From positions 1 to 41,050 of the forward strand of contig PKCN01000121.1 in the NCBI GenBank assembly GCA_002862205.1: 41,050 nt of DNA, written 5' to 3'. The translations under genes were made by a program, and so were the position numbers. The DNA comes from Planctomycetaceae bacterium. Lineage in GTDB: Bacteria > Planctomycetota > Planctomycetia > Pirellulales > Pirellulaceae. Positions 32,061 to 38,973 of the stretch are shown in pieces (within the stretch, counting starts at the first letter, position 1; each line of letters opens with the position of its first letter). Below the pieces are notes generated by a model that had not been told where the DNA came from, made no database searches, and worked only from the letters and a program-made list of their open reading frames with translations.

Positions 32061-33761
32061 CTACTGATCGTAATCCAGAAATACATACTTCGGATTCATG
32101 CTGAGATACCACTCTCGCCATTTTCCCTGCACACTTTCCACTTCCGCCGGATCCGGATCATTTGACAGGTCGAATCCATCAAAACGGCGACTGATAAATC
32201 TCAAACCATCTCGTGCATAACGACGCACCGATTTATCGGGATCACTGAGAGCATAAATCAGCGATGGCACCACACGAAGCTCATCACTCTTGCCGAGCAA
32301 ACGTGCTGCTACTCGCCGAGCCTGCCACGACTGGCTGCCCCTCACCAATCTCTCGAGACGATCCATCTGTGTTGTTCTGACAACAGGATCGGAAGCCAAC
32401 TCAAGATCATCGGGAATGGATTTGCCCTCTGTTTCGCCAGCACCATCTGCCTCCAGAATGTCAAGCATATCGGTGACTTGAGCGGCAACAGGACGACCTT
32501 TGATTTGAGTACCTTCAACACGGATGTCGGTAGTATCCTTGGGCAATCCCTTTCCACCTTGAAGGCTACCCTGGCTCATGGTGAAAATTGTCTTTTGGGT
32601 ACTGCGAATCAAAAACAAAAGCGCAAAAGCCGTGCTGACTGGCGGACGAGTGAGTGCACGATCCGTCCAGCCTCCATCGGCTCCCTGTGTCTGCTTGAGT
32701 TCATCCACGACCCGGTTGTACCAGGCAGGACTAAGATCCTTGGATGACCCACTGGCAATTTCTACGAAACTCTCAAGTCTCTCCAGTGTGTAAATTCGAT
32801 AGTAGTACCAGTCGATCCCCGATTTCTTGTACGGATTTTGCTGACGCCACCGGCGCATCCTACCAATGGAATTCTTGATCGGTGTCTCACTCATGGAGCC
32901 CCGCTTACGGCGTTTGACGTTTTTATCTTCTTTGAAAACTTTGATTGCTTTGGGCAACCCCGGAATCCCCGTGTCGGCATCATCGTCCGTATTGCCCCAC
33001 AGCCTGAGTGCATCACCACCGATCAGGAGGCTACTGCCGCCGGCCAATGCCATCGAGTCCGACATTTCTCTTTTGCTTTGAGCCATCTGTGGCTTTCCAG
33101 GCCCCGGGTCCTGTGCGTGATACGGCCAACCACCATCGGGATCCTGAACTCGCAACAACCACTGCAGACTCTCTGTGACGCGGTTGTAATCAAGTGGAAT
33201 TCCATTCCGATCGAGCGTCCAGATGGCCAGCATTCCATACTGGCTCATCGAGATATCTCCACTTTTCTTGGGATCATCGTCGGGATAACAGAAAGCACCA
33301 TTTCCGCTTTGATACTGCATCAGATACTGCTGAAGCGTTTGCAACTCACTGCGATACGCATCCGCATCAATTTCCGCAAAAAGCAGCACAGCGATTGCAA
33401 TCACGTAGGTCCGCTTTTGGGGTGTTTTCCCCCCACCATTCTTCAGACTGTTGACCACCGACTGCGCGGTCTTGAGTGCTCTTTTCACAGCAGCACTATC
33501 GGGATCATGACGACATTTGTGATGTGCATAACCAATCAGAATCGACTCACCAGCAATGGTCGAAAAAGGATCGCCACTGCCAAAATCCTTGTCCGTCAAT
33601 TTTTCCAGATACGAAACACCCTGACTGACCATTTTTGTCACGACCGGACCAGTCGGTGTATAGCTGTACGCTGGTGTGCCGATAGCAACGACCAACGATA
33701 AGGCAATCAAGCTCACAAGAGGGTTGCCGCGTGGTGTTTGGTAACTTTCACGAATACTCAT
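32061..33761 (-). CDS. Exported alpha/alpha-toroid (squalene-cyclase-like repeat) plus HEAT protein
   Basis: A 566-aa protein from ATG 33761, chosen because it leads into a signal sequence (PLVSLIALSLVVAIGTPAYS); 19 upstream codons are open. The main part has prenyltransferase/squalene-oxidase-type repeats with QW-like motifs: LLRVQDPDGGWPYHAQDPG near residue 210 and LKQTQGADGGWTDRAL near 365. It lacks an evident DxDD catalytic motif of hopene cyclases and carries an export signal, so it is probably a binding or scaffold toroid rather than a terpene cyclase. The C-terminus (VVPSLIYALSDPDKSVRRYA) looks like HEAT repeats. It heads the eight-gene minus-strand cluster, and a promoter should lie in 33762-33948. 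Similar secreted toroid proteins are common in planctomycetes. Confidence 0.87.
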   Translation of the reverse strand: MSIRESYQTPRGNPLVSLIALSLVVAIGTPAYSYTPTGPVVTKMVSQGVSYLEKLTDKDFGSGDPFSTIAGESILIGYAHHKCRHDPDSAAVKRALKTAQSVVNSLKNGGGKTPQKRTYVIAIAVLLFAEIDADAYRSELQTLQQYLMQYQSGNGAFCYPDDDPKKSGDISMSQYGMLAIWTLDRNGIPLDYNRVTESLQWLLRVQDPDGGWPYHAQDPGPGKPQMAQSKREMSDSMALAGGSSLLIGGDALRLWGNTDDDADTGIPGLPKAIKVFKEDKNVKRRKRGSMSETPIKNSIGRMRRWRQQNPYKKSGIDWYYYRIYTLERLESFVEIASGSSKDLSPAWYNRVVDELKQTQGADGGWTDRALTRPPVSTAFALLFLIRSTQKTIFTMSQGSLQGGKGLPKDTTDIRVEGTQIKGRPVAAQVTDMLDILEADGAGETEGKSIPDDLELASDPVVRTTQMDRLERLVRGSQSWQARRVAARLLGKSDELRVVPSLIYALSDPDKSVRRYARDGLRFISRRFDGFDLSNDPDPAEVESVQGKWREWYLSMNPKYVFLDYDQ

Positions 33762-33948
33762 AGACAAGTCTGCCCGAATTTTAAAACCAAAGATTTTTTT
33801 GCAGGTGTTGAAACCCACAAGCGAGAAGAGGTGAACCGATTGACGACCTTACGCATCATACCCTACGATCGACCCTCGTCGAATTGATCGGCGAAGGTGC
33901 TTCCGAATTGTTTTTGTCATGATTAAAGTGACAGCATCGCAGTACCTA

Positions 33949-34021
33949 GGTCAGGTAGCTCAGTTGGTAGAGCACGGCCCTGAAAAGGCCGGTGTCGGCG
34001 GTTCGAGCCCGCCCCTGACCA
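33949..34021 (+). tRNA. tRNA-Phe (anticodon GAA)
   Basis: A 73-nt cloverleaf. The acceptor stem is GGTCAGG/CCTGACC with discriminator A at 34021. The D-arm is GCTC/GAGC. The anticodon stem CGGCC/GGCCG encloses loop CTGAAAA, with anticodon GAA at 33982-33984. The T-arm is GGCGG/CCGCC with loop TTCGAGC. Every stem is fully paired. The 3' CCA is not encoded (ACT follows), so it is added enzymatically. It is divergent from the Exb cluster and stands alone. Opposite-strand frames over it are artefacts. Confidence 0.97.
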
Positions 34022-34493
34022 CTTTCTCTTCCGCTTCTGGCATTTCTCTGCCAAAGGATCCTCTGAAACAGCCGTTTTTGCGGCATTTTTGAGTGTAATC
34101 GTGTCTCTCCCTGCGTCGAAATGCGGCTTTTCGATCCTGCTGGCGGTACTTTCCGCGTTCCAAGATCGACTCCAAATAGGGTTGTTTACGAGTTTTTTAA
34201 CGGTTTTTCCAGCAAATTGGGCTTCAACGCTGTGATCGCAAGGCCCCAATCAGCACCAACCAAGTGCAGGCAGCGACTTCCACGCCAACATCCCCCCATC
34301 TCCGCCGAATAGAGGGACGTTTATCGTTCTCGAAACGAACAAAACTTGGGGAAGTTGGAGGGTTTTAGAAACGTTCTAGCCATGGTTTCTTCTTGCATGG
34401 TGTCGATTTAAGACGCGAAAGGCTTTAGCCTGTGTCCCAGCGGGTGATCATTCCCGCAATTTAAATCAACCCACAGCTGCTAGTGAGTGGACC
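34022..34493. other. Intergenic region between tRNA-Phe and the alanine symporter
   Basis: There is no supported gene in these 472 nt. GCCG/CGGC with a T-rich loop followed by ATTTTT (34071-34090) may end the tRNA transcript. AGGCTTTAGCCT near 34420 is a small palindrome. The symporter promoter should lie towards the right end. No known riboswitch was recognised. Confidence 0.45.
34071..34090 (+). terminator. Possible weak terminator after tRNA-Phe
   Basis: GCCG TTTTTG CGGC followed by ATTTTT: a 4-bp stem with a U-rich tail, 50 nt after the tRNA. The stem is short, so the call is tentative. Confidence 0.35.
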
Positions 34494-36269
34494 ATGCCTA
34501 CCCCACGTCTCGCACTTCTTTTGCTGGCTCTTGCTTGGCCTCCTGTCGGATCTCTCGTGGCCCAGAGCAACGGGTCGACCACCTCGGATCAGCCCGTCGC
34601 CAACGAACCGGTCAACGAACCGGTCAACGAACCGGTCAACGAACCGGCCAACGAACCGGCCAACGAACCGGTCAACGAAGCCGACTCTGCCAATTCCGCG
34701 ACTGGAGCTTCTCAGACGAGTTCGGAGCAGGATTCACCAACATCTGAATCGTCATCAGAGGCAGCGGAAACAGCACAAGAAGTAGAAGCAAGCGTAGCAG
34801 CAAAAATCGACGAAGCCTTCGGGAAATTTATTGTTAAACCTTTTGCGACTGTTCTATTTTTCGATTTTGGAACCAAATCTTGGCTGGGGACTAGCATTCC
34901 ATTCGTCGTGGTTTGGTTGCTAGCAGGTGCGGTCTTTCTGACTCTCCGTATGGGCTTCATCAATATCCGCGCCTTCAAGCATGCGATTGATCTGACGCGT
35001 GGGTTGTATGACAAGCCGGGTGAAACGGGTGAGGTTTCTCACTTCCAGGCTTTATCGGCTGCCCTCTCAGCCACTGTCGGTCTAGGAAACATCGCCGGCG
35101 TTGCAATTGCGATCGGAACCGGTGGCCCCGGAGCCTGTCTTTGGATCATCGCGATTGGACTCTTGGGAATGTCTGCCAAGTTTGCTGAATGCACACTTGG
35201 GCAACTGTACCGAACCAAAGACGAGGATGGACACGTTCTGGGTGGACCGATGCGTTACCTGCAAGTCGGTTTGACAGACATCAACATGGCACCCCTTGGG
35301 AAATTTCTGGCAATTCTTTTCATGCTGCTCTGTGTCGGAGCCAGCTTCGGTGGCGGTAACGCATTTCAAATCGGGCAGTCACTGGAAGCCATCAGTGGCG
35401 ACGTCACGATCTTGCAAGATTTCCCTGTCATCTACGGCTTGATCATGGCTTTTTTAGTCGGCATTGTGATCGTCGGAGGCATGCGAAGCATTGGTGCAGT
35501 CGCGAGTAAAATTGTTCCTTTTATGTGTGGAGCCTACGTTCTTGCAGCCCTGTTCATTTTGGCCGCCAACATCGCAGCCATCCCAGCCGCGATCAGCTTG
35601 ATTTGGACGGAAGCCTTCGAACCCGACGCGATCTATGGTGGCTTCCTCGGCGTGCTTGTCATCGGTGTGAAGCGTGCGGTGTTCAGCAATGAGGCCGGCG
35701 TGGGTTCAGCAGCCATTGCCCACTCTGCTGCGAAGACAGATGAACCCGTCAGCGAAGGTATCGTTGCCTTACTGGAACCCTTCATCGACACCGTGGTGGT
35801 TTGTACGATTACTGCTCTGGTCGTGATCGTTACCGGCGCCTACAACGCTCCTGAAATGGCAGAGGCGATTAGGGAAAACCAGGGAGCGAAGGTTACCCTG
35901 TTTGCATTCACCACCGGAGGCTATGACTGGTTCCGATACATTCTTTATGTTGCGGTGGTACTATTTGCCTACTCCACCTGCATCAGTTGGTCTTATTACG
36001 GTGAACGCTGCTGGGTGCAACTTTTTGGAGCAAGACTTTCGATCGTCTACAAAATCCTGTTCTTGTGCTTCACAGTATTGGGTTCGATTGTGACCGCGGG
36101 CAACATTCTGGACTTCAGTGATCTAATGATTCTTGGGATGAGCTTCCCTAACTTGCTAGGTGTGTTCTTGCTGAGCGGCATCGTCAAGCGTGAATTGAAC
36201 AAGTATTGGGCGAAGTACAAAGCCGGAGAATTGGAAACTGCAGAAGACGGGGGCGCGGGGGAAGGTTAG
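34494..36269 (+). CDS. Sodium:alanine symporter (AGCS) with exported-type N-terminal extension
   Basis: A 591-aa protein, against about 450-480 aa for the family. The first 115 residues are extra: a signal-like segment (LALLLLALAWPPVGSLVAQ), then six NEPV/NEPA repeats, then a Ser/Glu-rich linker. The carrier domain starts near residue 130 with TM SIPFVVVWLLAGAVFLTL. It has the family signatures ALSATVGLGNIAGVAIAIGTGGPGACLWI (quoted as ATVGLGNIAGVAIA and GTGGPGACLWI) and FSNEAGVGSAAIAHSAAKT, with about ten TM helices. AGCS proteins import alanine or glycine with sodium. The extension would place a disordered tail outside the membrane if the signal is cleaved or inserted. The EboF-like gene follows after 39 nt and may be co-transcribed. 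Confidence 0.93.
   Translation: MPTPRLALLLLALAWPPVGSLVAQSNGSTTSDQPVANEPVNEPVNEPVNEPANEPANEPVNEADSANSATGASQTSSEQDSPTSESSSEAAETAQEVEASVAAKIDEAFGKFIVKPFATVLFFDFGTKSWLGTSIPFVVVWLLAGAVFLTLRMGFINIRAFKHAIDLTRGLYDKPGETGEVSHFQALSAALSATVGLGNIAGVAIAIGTGGPGACLWIIAIGLLGMSAKFAECTLGQLYRTKDEDGHVLGGPMRYLQVGLTDINMAPLGKFLAILFMLLCVGASFGGGNAFQIGQSLEAISGDVTILQDFPVIYGLIMAFLVGIVIVGGMRSIGAVASKIVPFMCGAYVLAALFILAANIAAIPAAISLIWTEAFEPDAIYGGFLGVLVIGVKRAVFSNEAGVGSAAIAHSAAKTDEPVSEGIVALLEPFIDTVVVCTITALVVIVTGAYNAPEMAEAIRENQGAKVTLFAFTTGGYDWFRYILYVAVVLFAYSTCISWSYYGERCWVQLFGARLSIVYKILFLCFTVLGSIVTAGNILDFSDLMILGMSFPNLLGVFLLSGIVKRELNKYWAKYKAGELETAEDGGAGEG
34602..34685 (+). repeat. 12-nt tandem repeat coding NEPV/NEPA in the symporter
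   Basis: AACGAACCGGTC is repeated: copies at 34602, 34614, 34626 and 34662 are exact, copies at 34638 and 34650 have GGCC (Ala instead of Val), and a seventh at 34674 is degraded (AACGAAGCCGAC). It keeps the reading frame and lies between the signal segment and the carrier domain. Confidence 0.95.
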
Positions 36270-36308
36270 ACATTCCCTGCAGATTCATCTCTTGCTGAAG
36301 CCATCTTT

Positions 36309-37586
36309 ATGACTCGCGTTTGCATCATCAATGCTGTCGGATTGACACCCGAACTGCTTAAATACGCTCCACGTATTTCGGCGGCAGGTGACTCACAGCC
36401 AATGCAAAGCCCAATCCCCGCTGTGACCTGCACGTCACAGGCAACACTCCTAACGGGGAAATCGCCCCGCGAACACGGCATTGTGGGCAACGGATGGTAT
36501 TTCCGCGACACCCAGGAAATCCGTTTCTGGCAACAGGCCAACTCACTGATCGAAGGAGAAAAATTTTACGAGGGAATTGAAACTGCCAAGATGTTCTGGT
36601 GGTTCAATCAGTCGGCACCGGTGAAGTACAGCGCGACCCCAAAACCACATTATGGATGTGACGGATCCAAAGTATTTGACATTATTGATCACACCCAGTG
36701 TGATCTGGTCCGGCGTCTCGGGCCATTCCCATTTTTCTCATTTTGGGGCCCCAACGCTGGGCTTCCCAGCAGTGAATGGATCGCCGACGCCACGGCAATC
36801 GTGATGCGGGAAAATCGCCCCAAACTGACGATGGCCTACCTGCCACATCTTGATTACGACTTCCAACGACTTCCAGACCATGACCCCCAAAGAGTTGCCG
36901 AACTGGATCAGTGTGCAGGCAGAATTATCGACGCAGCAAACGAAACCGATGCACAAGTCATCGTTGTTTCAGAGTACGGGTTGGTACCGGTCCAGCGGCC
37001 TGTTCATCTGAATCGACACCTTCGAGAAATGGGCTGGTTGACAGTCCGACACGGTCCCTTTGGTGAAATGATGATGCCCGGTGAATCGACTGCCTTCGCA
37101 GTCGCAGACCACCAACTTGCACACGTCTATGTGGGTAATCCCGGCATGATCGATGAGGTCGCCAAGGCACTGCAATCGGTTCCCGGAGTTGCCCGTGTTG
37201 CCCGCCCCGTCGAACTTGAACTCGACCATCCCCGTAGTGGCGAACTGATCGTGCTTGCGGAATCGGATGCCTGGTTCACTTATTATTATTGGCTCAACGA
37301 TTCTCTCGCACCTGATTTTGCCCGAACGGTCGATATTCATCGCAAGCCTGGCTACGACCCCTGCGAGCTGTTCATGACCAGCAAAGTCAGGGCCATGTCG
37401 CGTCTGGCACAAAAGAAATTTGGTATGCGTTACAAGATGGATGTTATTCCGCTCGATGCCCAACTGGTGCGCGGAAGCCATGGATTGCACACCGAACCTG
37501 AAAAGGGCCCTTTTGTGGTGGGACCCGGCGAACTGCCCGATGACATGCGGGATTTCAAGGCTTATGTCCAACGCCTGATGGCTTGA
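36309..37586 (+). CDS. Phosphodiesterase/nucleotide pyrophosphatase family protein, EboF-like
   Basis: A 425-aa protein of the type I phosphodiesterase/nucleotide pyrophosphatase branch of the alkaline phosphatase superfamily. The nucleophile segment is PIPAVTCTSQATLLTGKSPR followed by EHGIVGNGWYFRD, with Thr40 as likely nucleophile. YLPHLDYDFQRLPDHDP and AVADHQLAHVYVGNPG follow. The usual SDHG metal motif is replaced by SEYG (VVSEYGLVPVQRPVHLNR), and the first-strand Asp region reads IINAVGL. The long matching stretches FTYYYWLNDSLAPDFART, VDIHRKPGYDPCELF and MDVIPLDAQLVRGSHG resemble EboF of the ebo gene cluster, as I recall that family. No other ebo genes are here. The role in that cluster is transport or handling of a metabolite and is not settled. 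Confidence 0.82.
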   Translation: MTRVCIINAVGLTPELLKYAPRISAAGDSQPMQSPIPAVTCTSQATLLTGKSPREHGIVGNGWYFRDTQEIRFWQQANSLIEGEKFYEGIETAKMFWWFNQSAPVKYSATPKPHYGCDGSKVFDIIDHTQCDLVRRLGPFPFFSFWGPNAGLPSSEWIADATAIVMRENRPKLTMAYLPHLDYDFQRLPDHDPQRVAELDQCAGRIIDAANETDAQVIVVSEYGLVPVQRPVHLNRHLREMGWLTVRHGPFGEMMMPGESTAFAVADHQLAHVYVGNPGMIDEVAKALQSVPGVARVARPVELELDHPRSGELIVLAESDAWFTYYYWLNDSLAPDFARTVDIHRKPGYDPCELFMTSKVRAMSRLAQKKFGMRYKMDVIPLDAQLVRGSHGLHTEPEKGPFVVGPGELPDDMRDFKAYVQRLMA

Positions 37587-37590
37587 TCCC

Positions 37591-37639
37591 AGTGATGAAA
37601 TCCAGTGATGAAATCCAGCGATGAAATCCAGTGATGCAG
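37591..37639. repeat. 13-nt tandem repeat after the EboF-like gene
   Basis: AGTGATGAAATCC occurs at 37591 and 37604 exactly, at 37617 with one change (AGCGATG), and partly at 37630 (AGTGATGCA). It starts 5 nt after the TGA stop and fills much of the 87-nt gap to the convergent dusB end. Confidence 0.9.
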
Positions 37640-37673
37640 TATGTCCGGACTACCCCACTGGGGACACCTCCGC

Positions 37674-38714
37674 TCAAGAAGCCAATTCGGTCGTAGCGGC
37701 GTCGACTGGCTCTGAACCAGGAAAATACTCGCGGACCACACTGTAAAACTCAGCTGCACTTGAAACCTTTGCCACGTGCGTGCGAAAGAACCTCGCTCCA
37801 CGTTTTCCCTGGGCGTAGCAGCAGGCGTACTTGCGCATCAAAATGGTGCCTTTCTCTTCCCCAAAACGGTCAACCACCAGACGGTAGTGATTCAGCATCA
37901 CATCTCGCTGTTCGTCCAGAGTTGGTTCAGGGGGAACAACATCGCCTCTCAACGCGGCGGCAGCTTGTGCAAATAACCAGGGCCTTCCCAAACAGGCTCG
38001 CGCGATCATCACGCCATCGACATCATAATTCTGGAATGCTGCGACCACCTTCTCAGCCGAATCAAGATCACCGTTCCCGATCAGTGGAATGTTGCGCAAA
38101 TGTTGCTTGATTTCACTGATCTGATCCCAGTCTGCACTCCCACGAAACATATCGTGAGCTGTTCTACCGTGGACAGTCAGTGCTGCCGCCCCTGCCTCCT
38201 CCACCACCTTGGCAACCTCATTGCAATTGACCGAATCGCGTGAACATCCGAGCCGTATTTTTGCAGTCACGGGTGTTGGCGAGCAGGCTTCTACCAACCG
38301 GTGGATGATCTGGAACATCCGCTGTGGTTCGCGTAACAGGTAACTTCCACTATGTGCTTTTTCAGTCACCTGTTTGACGGGGCAACCGAAATTGATGTCG
38401 ACCACACTAACCTGATATTCCTCCGTCAGTCGGCGGCCCACTTTGGCCATCGTTTCGGGATCGTTGTCCCAAATCTGAACTGCCAGCGGCCGAGCTTCTT
38501 CGGCAACTCCCCACAAGCGGTCTGGATGCTCGGCAACATGTTCGTCCATCCAGACAAATCCTCGGGCATTCACCATTTCTGTGGCCAACAGCCCAACGCC
38601 ACCAAACTGGCGCACTACCTCACGAAAAGCAGCATTAGTGAACCCTGCCATGGGTGCTTGTAGAACGGGGGGATCAATTACCAGATCACCAATATGCAAG
38701 GGCGGCACAATCAT
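37674..38714 (-). CDS. dusB: tRNA-dihydrouridine synthase, DusB/NifR3 type
   Basis: A 346-aa flavoenzyme with TIM-barrel landmarks of the Dus family: VLQAPMAGFTNAAFREVVRQ, TEMVNARGF, VQIWDNDPETMAKVGRRL, VDINFGCPVKQVTEKAHSGS (with the catalytic Cys in GCPV), TAKIRLGCSRDS, ALTVHGRTAHDMFRGSADW, NGDLDSAEKVV and DGVMIARACLGRPWLF. It reduces specific uridines in the tRNA D-loop using FMN and NADPH. A short C-terminal helical domain contains RKYACCYAQGKRGARFFR, which contacts tRNA. Length is normal for DusB. The DusB subgroup is inferred from the NifR3-like motifs; planctomycete Dus numbering can differ. ABC-F lies 259 nt upstream on the same strand. Confidence 0.92.
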   Translation of the reverse strand: MIVPPLHIGDLVIDPPVLQAPMAGFTNAAFREVVRQFGGVGLLATEMVNARGFVWMDEHVAEHPDRLWGVAEEARPLAVQIWDNDPETMAKVGRRLTEEYQVSVVDINFGCPVKQVTEKAHSGSYLLREPQRMFQIIHRLVEACSPTPVTAKIRLGCSRDSVNCNEVAKVVEEAGAAALTVHGRTAHDMFRGSADWDQISEIKQHLRNIPLIGNGDLDSAEKVVAAFQNYDVDGVMIARACLGRPWLFAQAAAALRGDVVPPEPTLDEQRDVMLNHYRLVVDRFGEEKGTILMRKYACCYAQGKRGARFFRTHVAKVSSAAEFYSVVREYFPGSEPVDAATTELAS

Positions 38715-38842
38715 TGGAACTCAATGAGAAACAGCAACGGAAAAATCGAAAATCGAGGAGTCGCAGCAGACCTTCATCAGCCACATCCAACTCAACCACA
38801 GTGTCATTCTTGCCAGACACACCGCTCATGCCAACGGCATCC

Positions 38843-38868
38843 GACCGAAATCCATCTGATTTCCGGTC
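38843..38868. terminator. Hairpin between the ABC-F gene and dusB
   Basis: GACCGAAATC (38843-38852) pairs with GATTTCCGGTC (38858-38868) with one bulged C and a 5-nt loop. It lies about 105 nt past the ABC-F stop on the minus strand. No U-run follows, so it could be a Rho-linked terminator or a regulatory stem before dusB. The rest of 38715-38973 holds no gene. Confidence 0.35.
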
Positions 38869-38973
38869 AAGCTCTTGCTCCGCCCCATGCCAGGCGAATG
38901 CTGTTTTTTGTAAAAACGCGAGGACTTATTGTAAAAGCACGACGACTCTTTGCCGCCAACTTGGGTCTATCGT

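Noticed and set aside
32061-33761. Functional squalene-hopene cyclase
   Set aside because: Carries a signal peptide and toroid repeats but no evident DxDD catalytic motif; no other hopanoid genes nearby.
33923-34249. Minus-strand frames over the tRNA, including a GLEPPTPAFSGPCS-type peptide
   Set aside because: This peptide is a known false translation of tRNA genes; the tRNA-Phe cloverleaf explains the sequence.
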